Shown: in pieces, positions 8,120 to 17,592 of the stretch
How the letters are laid out: each line of letters begins with the position of its first letter
Numbering within the stretch: the stretch's first letter is position 1
NCBI RefSeq assembly: GCF_900094625.1
Contig: NZ_FMAJ01000007.1
Coordinates: 62,001 to 126,000 of the forward strand
DNA: 64,000 nucleotides
Source of the DNA: Rhizobium aethiopicum
GTDB taxonomy: Bacteria > Pseudomonadota > Alphaproteobacteria > Rhizobiales > Rhizobiaceae
Direction: 5' to 3'
Notes under the pieces: model-generated
Database searches by the model: none
What the model was told of the DNA's origin: nothing
Seen by the model: only the letters and a program-made list of their open reading frames with translations
Program-made: the position numbers and the translations under genes

Positions 8120-8965
8120 ATGAAGCCGCGATATCTTATCCTCGCTATCGCATGCCTCGCGGCCTTCGCCGCCTCAGGCCCCGCCGTGGCGCAGGAGCAG
8201 CGCCCGCCCGTCAGCCAATGCCAGGCAATCGCTCAGAATATCCCGAAGGTGACCTTCGCCGGTTTTTCCGGCGCCCGGCCGATTGTATCGGCCGTCTCCG
8301 AAGGCGAAGACGTCAAACTCACATTTCTCGGCCACTCCACCTTCGGGATCGAGACGCCTGGCGGCATCGTCATCGCGACCGACTACAATGGCTGGTACAG
8401 GCCCGCGATCACACCCGACGTCGTGACCATGAACAAGGCTCACACAACCCACTTCACTCTGACGCCCGATCAAGGCATTAAACATGTGCTGCACGGCTGG
8501 AGCGACGTTCCTGGTGAGAAGGCGAATATCAATCTCGTCGTCGGCGATGCCTATATCCGCAACGTCACGACGGATATCCGCTTCAGCTACGGCCTCGGCG
8601 GTTCGCAGGTGGACGGCAACTCCATCTTCATTTTCGAGATTGCCGGCCTCTGCATCGGCCATCTCGGCCATCTGCATTACGAGCTGACCGATGTGCATTA
8701 TTCCGAGATAGGCCGGCTCGATATCGTCATGGTTCCGGTCGACGGCGGCCTCACCATGGGCGCCGACAGCATGAGCCGCGTCATCAAGCGGCTGCGTTCG
8801 TCTCTGATCTTGCCGATGCATCGCCGCGGCCCGCCGGTCAATGCCTTTGTTTCCATGTTCGGCAAGGATTTCGATATCGCCTACGCCCCTGAGGACAGCA
8901 TTACCGTTTCCATGCGCACGCTGCCGAAGAAGCCGCTGATCTATGTGATGAAAGGCGTGCAATAG
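8120..8965 (+). CDS. Exported metallo-beta-lactamase-fold hydrolase (UlaG-like)
   Basis: The 281-residue product has a clear signal peptide (MKPRYLILAIACLAAFAAS, cleavage near AVA-QE), so it acts in the periplasm. The mature part shows LTFLGHSTFGIETPGG, then GHLGHLHYELTD, VDGGLTMG and ILPMHRRGP, the order of blocks in UlaG/L-ascorbate-lactonase-like beta-lactamase-fold enzymes. The classic HxHxDH motif is not obvious (only KAHTTHF), so activity and substrate are uncertain. GGAGGGGG precedes the ATG. A bidirectional hairpin follows immediately, and the next gene is convergent. Confidence 0.78.
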   Translation: MKPRYLILAIACLAAFAASGPAVAQEQRPPVSQCQAIAQNIPKVTFAGFSGARPIVSAVSEGEDVKLTFLGHSTFGIETPGGIVIATDYNGWYRPAITPDVVTMNKAHTTHFTLTPDQGIKHVLHGWSDVPGEKANINLVVGDAYIRNVTTDIRFSYGLGGSQVDGNSIFIFEIAGLCIGHLGHLHYELTDVHYSEIGRLDIVMVPVDGGLTMGADSMSRVIKRLRSSLILPMHRRGPPVNAFVSMFGKDFDIAYAPEDSITVSMRTLPKKPLIYVMKGVQ

Positions 8966-8993
8966 AAAGCCCGAAGGTTTCCTCCGGGCTTTC
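8965..8993. terminator. Bidirectional terminator hairpin
   Basis: Inverted repeat GAAAGCCCG / CGGGCTTTC sits between two convergent genes, ending with a short T-rich flank on each strand. It begins on the last base of the upstream stop codon. Confidence 0.85.
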
Positions 8994-8996
8994 TCA

Positions 8997-9500
8997 TCAA
9001 GCAAACTGCAGATGGCGCTTTACGCCGACGTCGGGCGTCTTGTCGTCGTCGAGATTGGCCTTGGCGATCTCCCAGCCGAATTTCAGCGTGCTGCCGGTGG
9101 AAACCCAGATCTCGGCATCGTCGACATGCAGGGAAAGCATGGTGAGTTTCGGGTCTTTCTTGCCACCGTCATACCAGGCCGCCACCATTGAACTCCAATA
9201 TTCCTCGATCTTGGAAGGGTCGGGGCGTACCTCGATCACGCCGGAAAGGCAGGCGTGATAGTCGTGATCCTTGCCGATGACGCAGAAATGTGCGCGGCTT
9301 CCGGGTTTGATGGCGCGCACGATATCGGCGTCGGTCTTTGTATAAAACCAGATCGTGTTGGTGGTGGGATCGGCATGCGGCGCCATCGGCTGCATGTGCA
9401 TGTCCAGCCCGGAAATTCCGAGCATGCCGGCATGAATACCGTTGACCTGATCCCAAAGCTGACGTGCCGGTTGCTCCCGCGCCTCGCTGAGACTTGCCAT
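8997..9500 (-). CDS. Pyridoxamine-5'-phosphate-oxidase-fold stress protein (general stress protein 26 type)
   Basis: The 167-residue protein has the split-barrel flavin-binding pattern: HADPTTNTIWFYTKTDADIVRAI, then AHFCVIGKDHDYHACLSGVIEV and WVSTGSTLKFGWEIAKANL. These are typical of the PNPOx-like general stress proteins. It probably binds FMN or F420-like cofactors, and the physiological substrate is unknown. The start MASLSEAREQPA has GGAA six bases upstream. A longer reading adds 51 residues without resemblance. It is divergent from yebC. Confidence 0.82.
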   Translation of the reverse strand: MASLSEAREQPARQLWDQVNGIHAGMLGISGLDMHMQPMAPHADPTTNTIWFYTKTDADIVRAIKPGSRAHFCVIGKDHDYHACLSGVIEVRPDPSKIEEYWSSMVAAWYDGGKKDPKLTMLSLHVDDAEIWVSTGSTLKFGWEIAKANLDDDKTPDVGVKRHLQFA

Positions 9501-9641
9501 GACCGTTCCTTTCCGTTGGATGGAGTTCGGTTGAAACGTCATCCTTTCGCCTTTGTTCCGAACTGCTTTTCCCTTGAACGGCTGCCGTTTCGCTCTTATA
9601 AGGCGGCCCATTCCGAACAATGAGACGTGAACAGGGGTGCC

Positions 9642-10388
9642 ATGGCTGGCCATTCACAGTTTAAAAACATCATGCACCGCAAAGGCCGTCAGGATGCCGT
9701 GCGGTCGAAAATGTTCTCCAAGCTTGCGCGCGAAATTACCGTTGCCGCCAAGGCCGGCCTGCCTGACCCGACGATGAATGCCCGTCTTCGCCTGGCAATC
9801 CAGAATGCCAAAGCCCAGTCCATGCCGAAGGACAATATCGACCGCGCCATCAAGAAGGCAGCCGGCGCCGACAGCGAAAACTATGATGAAGTCCGCTACG
9901 AGGGCTACGGCCCAGGCGGCACGGCGATCATCGTCGAAGCCCTGACCGACAATCGCAACCGCACCGCCTCCAACGTGCGCTCGATCTTCACCAAGGCGGG
10001 CGGCGCTCTTGGCGAAACCGGTTCCGTCTCTTTCTCCTTCGATCATGTCGGCGAAATAACCTACAAGCTCACCGCAGGCGACGCCGATAAGGTGATGGAA
10101 GCCGCGATCGAAGCGGGTGCCGATGACGTCGAAACCGACGAGGAAGGCCACTACATCACCTGCGCCTTCGAAGCGCTTGGCGAAGTATCGAAAGCTCTGG
10201 AGGCAAGCCTCGGCGAAGCCGAAACCGTCAAGGCCGTCTGGCGTGCCCAGAACAATGTGCCGGTCGACGAAGAAAAAGCTCAGTCGCTGATGAAGCTCAT
10301 CGACTCGCTCGAAGATGATGACGACGTGCAGAACGTCTATTCCAACTTCGAGGTCTCGGAAGAGGTTCTGGCGAAGCTCTCCGCCTGA
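9642..10388 (+). CDS. yebC: YebC/PmpR-family transcriptional/translational regulator
   Basis: The 248-residue product starts [19 protein letters not shown], a near-universal YebC N-terminus, and continues with [26 protein letters not shown]. Length is exactly that of the family. Members bind nucleic acid, and some are now linked to translation of difficult proline stretches. The gene is often close to ruvCAB, as it is here (4 kb upstream of ruvC). Starting at an earlier ATG would add five residues, but MAGHSQ is the conserved start. Confidence 0.96.
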   Translation: MAGHSQFKNIMHRKGRQDAVRSKMFSKLAREITVAAKAGLPDPTMNARLRLAIQNAKAQSMPKDNIDRAIKKAAGADSENYDEVRYEGYGPGGTAIIVEALTDNRNRTASNVRSIFTKAGGALGETGSVSFSFDHVGEITYKLTAGDADKVMEAAIEAGADDVETDEEGHYITCAFEALGEVSKALEASLGEAETVKAVWRAQNNVPVDEEKAQSLMKLIDSLEDDDDVQNVYSNFEVSEEVLAKLSA

Positions 10389-10471
10389 GTTCGCTCAGAC
10401 AAGCATCAATATAAAAACCGGCCGTGGCGCCGGTTCAGGCTGTGACAAGCCACCGCAAAACCTGCGACGTC

Positions 10472-10494
10472 ATCCTCGGCCTTGTGCCGAGGAT
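10472..10494. repeat. REP-like palindrome after yebC
   Basis: Inverted repeat ATCCTCGGC / GCCGAGGAT with a five-base loop, flanked by GTC and CTGC. Hairpins of this TCATCCTCGG...CCGAGGAT kind are widespread intergenic repeats in alphaproteobacteria. The arms are related to those of the palindrome in the sqd operon. It may also help end the yebC transcript. Confidence 0.6.
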
Positions 10495-10579
10495 CTGCGC
10501 CGGCCCACTTAAGCACCTGAAAATAAATAGTTTGCTGTTAAGCATTGCCTTGGCGTCCCTGACGACTGCTTGGAATATC

Positions 10580-11581
10580 TCAGGCCGCGACCCGCATAAA
10601 GTTCCTAAGCCTCGCGAACAGTTCCACCGACCTCAGCCGCGCCTCGATGTCATGGATCGGCATCGAGATGATCACCTCGTCGGCTTGCGTTTCCTTGAGA
10701 AACGCCGCCAGTTTTGCCTCCGCCGTCTCCGGCGAGCCTACCACGGCGTAGCGCAGTGTGTGTTCGACGTTCATCTTCTCCATCGGCGACCAGACGCCTT
10801 CCATATCGGCCACCGGCCGTGGGAAAGGACCACGGACATTGCGGCGCAGGTTGACGAATTGCTGCTGGGCGGAAGTGAAATGGTAACGCGCCTCCTCGTC
10901 CGTCTCTGCGACCGCGCCCATGACGCCGACCATCACATAGGGCTTATCGAGTGTCGCCGACGGCTGAAAGCGGTCGCGATAAATCGCGATGGCGTCGAGC
11001 AGCATGTCGGGCGCGAAATGCGAAGCAAAGGCATAGGGAAGCCCGAGCATGGCGGCAAGCTCGGCGCTGTAAAGGCTGGAGCCGAGCAGCCAGATCGGGA
11101 CGTGCGAACCATTGCCGGGCACCGCAAGGATGGCCTGGTTCTCGACTGGCGTGCCGAGCAGTTGCTGCAATTCCACGACGTCGTTGGGAAAACTGTTGGC
11201 GCCGGCTTCGAGATTGCGCCGCAGCGCCTGTGCCGTGCGCATATCCGTCCCTGGCGCCCGGCCGAGGCCGAGATCGATGCGGCCGGGGAAGAGCGCCTCC
11301 AGCGTGCCGAACTGCTCGGCGATCACGAGTGGGGAATGATTGGGCAGCATGACGCCGCCGGAACCGATGCGGATACGCTTGGTCGCAGCGCCGACATGGC
11401 CGATGACGACGGCGGTCGCGGCACTGGCGATCCCCGGCATGCCATGATGTTCGGCGAGCCAGAAACGCTTATAGCCGAGTTCTTCCGCCCGTCGCGCCAT
11501 CCGCGCCGAGCTTTCGAGCGACTGGCGCACGGTGCTGCCTTCGGCAACGGGAGAAAGGTCGAGTATGGAGAAGGGAACCAT
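10580..11581 (-). CDS. Luciferase-like flavin-dependent monooxygenase (MsnO8/YhbW type)
   Basis: The 333-residue product has the class markers [30 protein letters not shown] and [18 protein letters not shown], typical of the YhbW/MsnO8 branch of bacterial-luciferase-fold oxidoreductases using reduced flavin. The substrate is unknown. No flavin reductase or sulfonate transporter lies nearby, so it looks like a stand-alone gene. The minus-strand start is preceded by a weak AGG. Confidence 0.88.
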   Translation of the reverse strand: MVPFSILDLSPVAEGSTVRQSLESSARMARRAEELGYKRFWLAEHHGMPGIASAATAVVIGHVGAATKRIRIGSGGVMLPNHSPLVIAEQFGTLEALFPGRIDLGLGRAPGTDMRTAQALRRNLEAGANSFPNDVVELQQLLGTPVENQAILAVPGNGSHVPIWLLGSSLYSAELAAMLGLPYAFASHFAPDMLLDAIAIYRDRFQPSATLDKPYVMVGVMGAVAETDEEARYHFTSAQQQFVNLRRNVRGPFPRPVADMEGVWSPMEKMNVEHTLRYAVVGSPETAEAKLAAFLKETQADEVIISMPIHDIEARLRSVELFARLRNFMRVAA

Positions 11582-11657
11582 GGAAACCTACAGGGCAGTT
11601 GAAGGATGCCGTCTATGTAGGTTGGCGTCTGCCTCATTCCAAACCATGGCTGAAACA

Positions 11658-11683
11658 AAAGGGCCGCGCGAAGGCGGCCCTTT
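11658..11683. terminator. Intrinsic terminator hairpin
   Basis: Ten-base-pair stem AAAGGGCCGC / GCGGCCCTTT with a six-base loop. On the minus strand it is followed by TTGTTTC after the stem Ts. It lies beyond a RIME-like element from the chemoreceptor gene that ends at 12059 and is the first good terminator for that gene. Confidence 0.75.
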
Positions 11684-11695
11684 GTCGAGTATCCC

Positions 11696-12049
11696 AGAGC
11701 CTTTCCGGATTAGATTGAAGCATTCTGTTGGCTCAAACGGAGTCGGATGGTCGACCGGCCGGCGCGCGTCGTAGCCTGGTTCTACGGCCAAGCCGGCCGG
11801 TCGATCAGCCGGCCTGTTTCAGCCAACCCTCCCGCAGATTTGCCAGGCAAATCTGCAAGACCATGGAATCGCCGGACGCACTTATCGCTTCGCCACGGCG
11901 AAGCGGTGCGGCCGGAGGGCCGGGCATGTTTCCGCCAGGATCAAAGGCGATCGGCTCGGACGTACCTCGGGGTATGCCCTTCGCCAATCGCCCTGCCCTG
12001 ACGAAAACCTGCTCCGGCAGAATGCTTCAATCTAACCCGGAAAGGCTCT
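11696..12049. mobile_element. RIME-like intergenic element, full copy with terminal inverted repeats
   Basis: The 354-base element is bounded by 32-base terminal inverted repeats (beginning AGAGCCTTTCCGG) that match at 31 of 32 positions. Internally it has several palindromes, among them GCAGATTTGCC / GGCAAATCTGC, GCCGGCCGGTCGA-type arms and a CTTCGCC / GGCGAAG stem. No transposase is encoded, and open frames inside it look like chance. A shorter copy lies near 19.65-19.90 kb. This matches the description of the Rhizobium intergenic mosaic elements (RIME) in general type. Whether it is RIME1 or RIME2 cannot be told without comparison. No target duplication is evident. Confidence 0.85.
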
Positions 12050-12058
12050 AAGCGGCGC

Positions 12059-14374
12059 TCACCGGTGACGACGCAATACATGCACCTCGGCGCTCGGCCT
12101 ATGATGCCCCTGCGGCAGCGTGAAATTGCCGAGCTGGCGGTCCATTTCCACAGCTTCCGTCGCCAGCCGGTGGATCGCCGCCGTCGTCTCTTCGACCATT
12201 GAGGCATTCTGCTGCGTCATCGCGTCGAGTTCGGCGACGGCGCTGTTGATCTCGCGCAACGTAACGGCTTCCTCGCGGGTCGACTCCATGATCTCGTTGA
12301 TCTGGCCGTTGATCGCCTCGACATGGGCGCCGATGCCGGTCAGAGCAACGCCGGCCCTTTCCACAAGCGCAACGCCGCTTTCGACCTCATGCGTCGACTT
12401 CTGCAGCAGGCTGGAGATCTCCTTGGCCGCGCTCGACGAGCGCTGGGCGAGCTCCCGGACTTCCATGGCGACGACCGCGAAGCCCTTGCCCGATTCCCCG
12501 GCGCGCGCCGCTTCGACGCCGGCATTGAGCGCCAGGAGGTTGGTCTGGAAGGCAATTTCGTCGATGACCGAGATGATCGTGTTGATCTGGCGCGAGGAGG
12601 TCTGGATCGCCTCCATCGCAGCGATCGTCTCACGCATGATCTGGCTGGAGCCTGTCGTCTCCTTCTTAGCGTCGCGGGCAATGCGCTCGGCCTGTTCGGC
12701 CCGCTCGATCTGGCGGCGGACAGACTGGGTAATGGCGCTGATCGCGTTCGCCGTCTCGGTGATTGAGCCCGCCTGACGCTCAGTGCGTCCGGCAAGCTCG
12801 TCGGCGCCGGTGCGCATCTCCTCGGAGCCGGCCCGCACCGCCATCGAGTTGCCGCCGATCGCCGTCATCGTTTCGCTGAGGGTGGCGAGCGCCTCGTTGA
12901 AATTGATGCGCAGGCTTTCAAGCTCGTTCGGGAAGCGCGTATCGATCTGATAGGCGAGATCGCCACTCGCCAGATGATGCAGGCCCTCGTCGATCGCCTG
13001 AACTACCTGCTGCAGCGTCTGCGCTTCGGCCTCCCGCTGGGCCAGGTTCCGCTGGCGGTCGTGCTCGGCCTGCAGGCGCGTCGCTTCGCTCGCAGCTTCG
13101 AGCTCACGGCTGTCGATCAACGACTGGCGGAAGCGGGCAAGTGCGTTTGCCATCGTGCCGATTTCATCCTTGCGGTTCAGGCTGCCGATCTCGCTGTCGA
13201 GCTTGCCGTCGGCGACGTCGCGAGTGACGCTAGCAAGCCGCGCCAGTGGCGAAAACAGGAACTTGGTCACGAGCCCGGTCGCGACCGCCATGACGACAAG
13301 CACACCGACGCCGATCATCGTCAGCAGAGTGGCGATCTCGAGCGAGCCGGCATTGAGTTCGCTGAGCAGCACGCTCTCGACCACCAGGGAACGGTCGCCG
13401 CGATAGTCGATGCCGCGGACATAGGCGCGCGCCGCGCCATCCGCCCTGTCGAAATCGGCCACGGTCATCGCGGAGCTGGCAAGCGCGTCCTTGACAAAGG
13501 CGAAGGGTGTCGCATCCAGCGGCGCAAGCCTGCCGCTCGCATCGAGACCGACCGCGGAACCATCGCCGGAGACAATGGCCGCCCGCGCCGTGCTGCCCTG
13601 GATAATGCCCTTGGCAAGAATGCTGGTGACGATGTCCTCCCGCACCTTGAAGAGGAAGATGCCCTTGGCCGCTCCAAGCTTGACGATCGGCACGGCATAG
13701 AAGATCGCCGATTTGCCGCTGGCGGCATCGACGCGGAGGCCGGAAAAACCCGTCGGCGCGGCGTCATCGGTCGCATTGGCTATATTTTCGATCGCCTTGG
13801 CGAAAGCGATGCCGGCCCCTGACGCCTTCCAGGCGTCCGACTTCAGGTTCTCGGCGAAGTCATCCTCCTTCTTGTAGGAATAGAGGACGGTCCCGTCGAG
13901 ATCGGCGATCAGCAGATCGCTGAAAGCGGTGCCTTCGAGGTCGCGGGCAACTTCGCCCTGTGTCTGCTCATGGTTCGAATAATAGAAGCCGCTCGGCCCT
14001 TCCGGCTTCATCAGCTTCTCGCGCTGGTCAGCGGGGTTGGGATTGCCCGTGATGAAAACCTTCTTCAACTCGGCGCGGGCGTCGCCCGAAGTCTTCTGGA
14101 TCGTCTTCCAGCCGCTCTTCAAGCTGGTGATCGACATCTGCAGCGCCTCGATGCGCGCAATGGAATTGGCCTGGTTCTCGAGTTGCGACAGCTGGTCCTG
14201 CAACATATCACCGCGGAAGATCAGCACGCTTTCCTTGGCCTTCAGCGCCTGCTCGTCGGAAATGCGGCTGCTGGCGAAATAAGCAAGCACGTCGATGACC
14301 GCGATCGACAGCACGGTCATCAGGATGAAGGTGACTATGACCTTGAAGGACAGGGATTGAAATCTCTGAGCCAT
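12059..14374 (-). CDS. Methyl-accepting chemotaxis protein with periplasmic sensor
   Basis: The 771-residue receptor has a first membrane helix at residues 10-30 (FKVIVTFILMTVLSIAVIDV), a periplasmic region of about 310 residues (Cache-like size), and a second helix (IGVGVLVVMAVATGLV). A HAMP domain follows, then a cytoplasmic signalling domain with [20 protein letters not shown], the highly conserved hairpin tip. It ends without a CheR-tethering pentapeptide. The ligand is unknown. The start MAQRFQSLSFKV gives a short cytoplasmic lead; an upstream in-frame start would add 17 residues. A RIME-like element begins ten bases after the stop and separates the gene from its probable terminator. Confidence 0.93.
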   Translation of the reverse strand: MAQRFQSLSFKVIVTFILMTVLSIAVIDVLAYFASSRISDEQALKAKESVLIFRGDMLQDQLSQLENQANSIARIEALQMSITSLKSGWKTIQKTSGDARAELKKVFITGNPNPADQREKLMKPEGPSGFYYSNHEQTQGEVARDLEGTAFSDLLIADLDGTVLYSYKKEDDFAENLKSDAWKASGAGIAFAKAIENIANATDDAAPTGFSGLRVDAASGKSAIFYAVPIVKLGAAKGIFLFKVREDIVTSILAKGIIQGSTARAAIVSGDGSAVGLDASGRLAPLDATPFAFVKDALASSAMTVADFDRADGAARAYVRGIDYRGDRSLVVESVLLSELNAGSLEIATLLTMIGVGVLVVMAVATGLVTKFLFSPLARLASVTRDVADGKLDSEIGSLNRKDEIGTMANALARFRQSLIDSRELEAASEATRLQAEHDRQRNLAQREAEAQTLQQVVQAIDEGLHHLASGDLAYQIDTRFPNELESLRINFNEALATLSETMTAIGGNSMAVRAGSEEMRTGADELAGRTERQAGSITETANAISAITQSVRRQIERAEQAERIARDAKKETTGSSQIMRETIAAMEAIQTSSRQINTIISVIDEIAFQTNLLALNAGVEAARAGESGKGFAVVAMEVRELAQRSSSAAKEISSLLQKSTHEVESGVALVERAGVALTGIGAHVEAINGQINEIMESTREEAVTLREINSAVAELDAMTQQNASMVEETTAAIHRLATEAVEMDRQLGNFTLPQGHHRPSAEVHVLRRHR

Positions 14375-14616
14375 ATACGACGAACCCTTCTGAACGGCGC
14401 CGGCCAGCCCGGGCACGCGGCGCATCCCCGGCCGGCTGACCTGTCAACAGAACATCGAAGGCTTATTCTTGCGGAATGAAGACCTCGGACATTCGATGAA
14501 CTAGAATTCAGACATCTCTTTTAATTCGCGGTAAATGGCGCGTCGTAAAACCGAGGGTGTTTTTGTTTTGTTCACTTATCGATGGCACTTATTTCGCAAT
14601 CGCTATAGGTTGAACC

Positions 14617-15126
14617 ATGCAAAACACGATTCGCATCATCGGCATCGATCCCGGTCTTCGCCGGACCGGCTGGGGAATTATCGAGACCTTAGGCAATTCC
14701 CTGAAGTTCGTGGCATCGGGCACGGTGACCTCGGATGGCGAGATGGACCTCGCCTCCCGCCTCTGCCAGCTGCATGACGGCTTGGCCGATATCGTCCACA
14801 GCTACCAGCCTGATGAAGCCGCCGTCGAACAGACCTTCGTCAACAAGGACGCGGTGGCGACCCTGAAGCTCGGCCAGGCCCGCGGCATAGCTATGCTGGT
14901 ACCTGCGCGCGCCGGGTTGCCTGTCTCCGAATATGCCCCGAATGCAGTAAAGAAGGCCGTCATCGGCGTTGGCCACGGCGAAAAACATCAGATCCACATG
15001 ATGTTGAAGATCCTGATGCCGAAAGTCGAATTCAAGGGCGACGACGCCGCCGACGCATTGGCGATCGCTATCTGCCATGCACACAATCGCGGCGGCCATC
15101 GGATGCGCCAGGTGCTTGCCGGGTAA
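14617..15126 (+). CDS. ruvC: RuvC, Holliday-junction resolvase
   Basis: The 169-residue nuclease has the catalytic acidic set at Asp11 ([13 protein letters not shown]), Glu71 (AAVEQTF), Asp143 and Asp146 ([16 protein letters not shown]). RuvC resolves four-way junctions as a dimer in the RuvABC complex. It is transcribed in the direction of ruvA and ruvB, but a toxin-antitoxin pair now lies between ruvC and ruvA. Confidence 0.97.
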   Translation: MQNTIRIIGIDPGLRRTGWGIIETLGNSLKFVASGTVTSDGEMDLASRLCQLHDGLADIVHSYQPDEAAVEQTFVNKDAVATLKLGQARGIAMLVPARAGLPVSEYAPNAVKKAVIGVGHGEKHQIHMMLKILMPKVEFKGDDAADALAIAICHAHNRGGHRMRQVLAG

Positions 15127-15133
15127 TTCGTTC

Positions 15134-15161
15134 TTGACTTGTTCCGATTCACTGGTAAGTA
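15134..15161 (+). promoter_or_regulatory. Probable promoter of the vapBC module
   Basis: TTGACT followed 16 bases later by TAAGTA, directly upstream of and partly overlapping the palindromic operator of the antitoxin gene. Confidence 0.5.
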
Positions 15162-15179
15162 ATACCTGAGAGGTATTAC
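15159..15179. promoter_or_regulatory. VapB operator palindrome
   Basis: Perfect inverted repeat GTAATACCT / AGGTATTAC around a three-base centre, ending one base before the antitoxin ATG and overlapping the -10 region. The GAGAGG inside it also serves as the ribosome-binding site. Such an arrangement is typical of autoregulated toxin-antitoxin operons. Confidence 0.75.
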
Positions 15180-15180
15180 C

Positions 15181-15444
15181 ATGCGCGTGACCGAAAAAGG
15201 CCAAGTAACCATCCCCAAGGACATCAGGGACCGCCTGAAGATCGGCCCTGGATCCGAGGTGGATTTCATTGCTGATGAAAAGGGTGCTCGCCTCGTCGTT
15301 CTGTCCAGCCGTACGGAACCATCGCAGGACGATTTTCAGTCCTGGCTCGGCAGCATGAGCGGAACCTTCGACACCGGCGGCATGACGACCGACGAATTCA
15401 TGGAATGGCTGCGGGGACCACGCGATGACCTCGGTTCTCGTTGA
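15181..15444 (+). CDS. vapB: VapB-type antitoxin, AbrB/MazE-fold
   Basis: The 87-residue protein opens MRVTEKGQVTIPKDIRDRLKI, the classic swapped-hairpin AbrB DNA-binding domain (residues 1-45). Its C-terminal half is acidic and probably wraps the toxin. Its last 20 bases overlap the toxin gene in another frame, which couples their translation. Antitoxins of this class repress their own operon, and a perfect palindrome sits at the start codon. The pair is inserted between ruvC and ruvA. Confidence 0.93.
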   Translation: MRVTEKGQVTIPKDIRDRLKIGPGSEVDFIADEKGARLVVLSSRTEPSQDDFQSWLGSMSGTFDTGGMTTDEFMEWLRGPRDDLGSR

Positions 15445-15841
15445 TACGAACATCTTCATCGATATCTTCGGCCCCGACAATCCGTTCAGGGAATGGTCTG
15501 CGCGCGCCTTGAGCGCATTGCGGCCGGATTCGCAATTCATCATGACGCCGGTCGTCTGGGCGGAGCTGGCGAGCATGGCCCCACGCGAGGAAACTCTTGC
15601 ATTTCTCCTGTCACGGTTAAACCTGATCCGTGAGGCTTTGCCGTTTTCCGCCGCCTATCGCGCAGGCATGGCGCACGCACAGTACCGAAGAGGCGGCGGC
15701 TTGCGCGAGCGGACCCTGCCGGATTTCTTCATCGGCGCACATGCTCTCGTTCGATCGCACCGCCTTTTGACGCGCGAGGGCGCGCGTTACCGCTCTTATT
15801 TCCCGGGGCTCGAAATTATTTCTCCCGAAACACACCCTTGA
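15425..15841 (+). CDS. vapC: VapC-type toxin, PIN-domain ribonuclease
   Basis: The 138-residue PIN protein has acidic residues in the expected places: Asp7 ([10 protein letters not shown]), Glu47 (VVWAELAS) and Asp100 ([10 protein letters not shown]). VapC toxins cleave tRNA or rRNA when the antitoxin is lost. The target here is unknown. The ruvA start codon follows 13 bases after the stop, so ruvA may be read from the toxin-antitoxin promoter. All expected active-site residues appear intact. Confidence 0.92.
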   Translation: MTSVLVDTNIFIDIFGPDNPFREWSARALSALRPDSQFIMTPVVWAELASMAPREETLAFLLSRLNLIREALPFSAAYRAGMAHAQYRRGGGLRERTLPDFFIGAHALVRSHRLLTREGARYRSYFPGLEIISPETHP

Positions 15842-15854
15842 AAGACCGCGACAC

Positions 15855-16469
15855 ATGATCGGCAAGCTGAAAGGCACAATAGACGAGATCGGCGAAGACT
15901 ATGTGCTCGTTGACGTGCACGGCGTCTGTTACGTCGCCCATTGCTCGGCCCGCACTTTGTCCAAACTCGGATCGGCGGGCGAAGCCTGCGTGCTGTTCAT
16001 CGAGACTTATGTGCGCGAGGACCAGTTGAAGCTCTTCGGCTTCATGACGGCGCTGGAAAGGGAATGGTTCAACCTGCTGCAGAGCGTCCAGGGCGTCGGT
16101 GCCAAGGTGGCGCTCGCCGTGCTCTCGACGCTGACGCCGGGCGAACTCGCCAATGCGATCGCCCTGCAGGACCGCGCCGCCGTCTCACGCGCGCCGGGCG
16201 TCGGCCCGAAAGTAGCGATGCGCCTCGTGACCGAACTCAAGAACCGTGCACCGGCCTATGCCGGGGAGGCAATCAATCTTGCCCTCAAGCAGGAACTCGG
16301 TGAAGGCGTCGCTGCCGCACCGGTTGCCGATGCGGTTTCTGCATTGACCAATCTCGGCTACAGCAGAGACCAGGCGGCAAATGCCGTTGCCGCGGCGATG
16401 AAAGCGGCCGGCGAAGGCGCCGATAGCGCCAAGCTGATCAGGCTAGGTTTGAAGGAATTGGCGCGGTGA
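15855..16469 (+). CDS. ruvA: RuvA, Holliday-junction branch-migration subunit
   Basis: The 204-residue product starts [23 protein letters not shown] (OB fold) and contains two helix-hairpin-helix segments ([20 protein letters not shown] and [20 protein letters not shown]). A C-terminal domain follows that contacts RuvB ([17 protein letters not shown]). RuvA tetramers bind the junction and load RuvB. It follows vapC by only 13 bases and precedes ruvB by 82. Confidence 0.97.
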   Translation: MIGKLKGTIDEIGEDYVLVDVHGVCYVAHCSARTLSKLGSAGEACVLFIETYVREDQLKLFGFMTALEREWFNLLQSVQGVGAKVALAVLSTLTPGELANAIALQDRAAVSRAPGVGPKVAMRLVTELKNRAPAYAGEAINLALKQELGEGVAAAPVADAVSALTNLGYSRDQAANAVAAAMKAAGEGADSAKLIRLGLKELAR

Positions 16470-16551
16470 AGGGCGGAAAATCAGCGGTTGGATATCGAGG
16501 CAGCCGTTTTTTCGTGTATTGGTGTGAGAGTTTTCGAAACGGAATGAGAGC

Positions 16552-17592
16552 ATGAGCGAACCCGCCCGCCTGATATCGCCGGAAAAGCGGGGCGAAGACC
16601 TTGATGTGACGCTGCGCCCGCAATCGCTGGACGAATTCACCGGCCAGGCCGAGGCGCGCGCCAATCTCAAGATCTTCATCGAGGCGGCGAAGAACCGCGG
16701 CGAGGCGCTGGACCATGTGCTCTTCGTCGGCCCGCCTGGGCTCGGCAAGACGACGCTGGCGCAAATCATGGCGAAGGAGCTCGGCGTCAATTTCCGCTCG
16801 ACATCAGGCCCCGTCATCGCCAAGGCCGGCGATCTCGCCGCGCTGCTCACCAATCTCGAGGAGCGCGACGTGCTCTTCATCGACGAGATCCATCGCCTCA
16901 ATCCCGCTGTCGAGGAAATCCTCTATCCCGCCATGGAGGATTTCCAGCTCGATCTCATTATCGGCGAAGGCCCTGCAGCCCGCTCGGTGAAGATCGATCT
17001 GTCGAAATTTACCCTGGTGGCAGCGACCACCCGCCTCGGGCTGCTGACGACCCCGTTGCGCGATCGTTTCGGCATCCCGGTGCGTCTCAGCTTCTATACC
17101 GTCGAGGAGCTGGAATTGATCGTGCGCCGTGGCGCGCGGCTGATGAACCTGCCGATGACCGAAGAGGGTGCGCGCGAAATCGCCAGGCGTGCCCGTGGCA
17201 CGCCCCGCATTGCCGGCCGGCTGCTGCGGCGCGTGCGTGATTTCGCCGAAGTGGCAAGGGCCGAGGCCGTCACCCGCGAGATCGCCGACGAAGCGCTGAC
17301 CCGCTTGCTGGTCGACAATGTCGGTTTCGATCAGCTCGACAAACGTTATCTCAACATGATCGCCGTCAATTTCGGCGGCGGCCCGGTCGGCATAGAAACC
17401 ATCGCCGCCGGCCTTTCCGAGCCGCGCGACGCGATCGAAGACATCATCGAACCCTACATGATCCAGCAGGGTTTCATTCAGCGCACACCACGCGGCCGCG
17501 TTCTGACCGCAATCGCGTGGAAACATCTGGGAATGCAACCGCCGAAGGAGATGGAGGCTGCGCAGTTCCGGCTGTTCCAGGAGGATGACTGA
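16552..17592 (+). CDS. ruvB: RuvB, Holliday-junction helicase (AAA+ ATPase)
   Basis: The 346-residue AAA+ motor has Walker [12 protein letters not shown] (from residue 60) and Walker [11 protein letters not shown] (Asp111-Glu112). It also has the family block [19 protein letters not shown] and a C-terminal winged helix. It drives branch migration with RuvA. The stop is followed directly by the GTG of the next gene, implying coupled translation. Confidence 0.98.
   Translation: MSEPARLISPEKRGEDLDVTLRPQSLDEFTGQAEARANLKIFIEAAKNRGEALDHVLFVGPPGLGKTTLAQIMAKELGVNFRSTSGPVIAKAGDLAALLTNLEERDVLFIDEIHRLNPAVEEILYPAMEDFQLDLIIGEGPAARSVKIDLSKFTLVAATTRLGLLTTPLRDRFGIPVRLSFYTVEELELIVRRGARLMNLPMTEEGAREIARRARGTPRIAGRLLRRVRDFAEVARAEAVTREIADEALTRLLVDNVGFDQLDKRYLNMIAVNFGGGPVGIETIAAGLSEPRDAIEDIIEPYMIQQGFIQRTPRGRVLTAIAWKHLGMQPPKEMEAAQFRLFQEDD

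Noticed and set aside
11728..12051. Short open frames inside the RIME-like element
   Set aside because: They are not kept in the second copy, which differs by insertions and deletions, so they are not coding.
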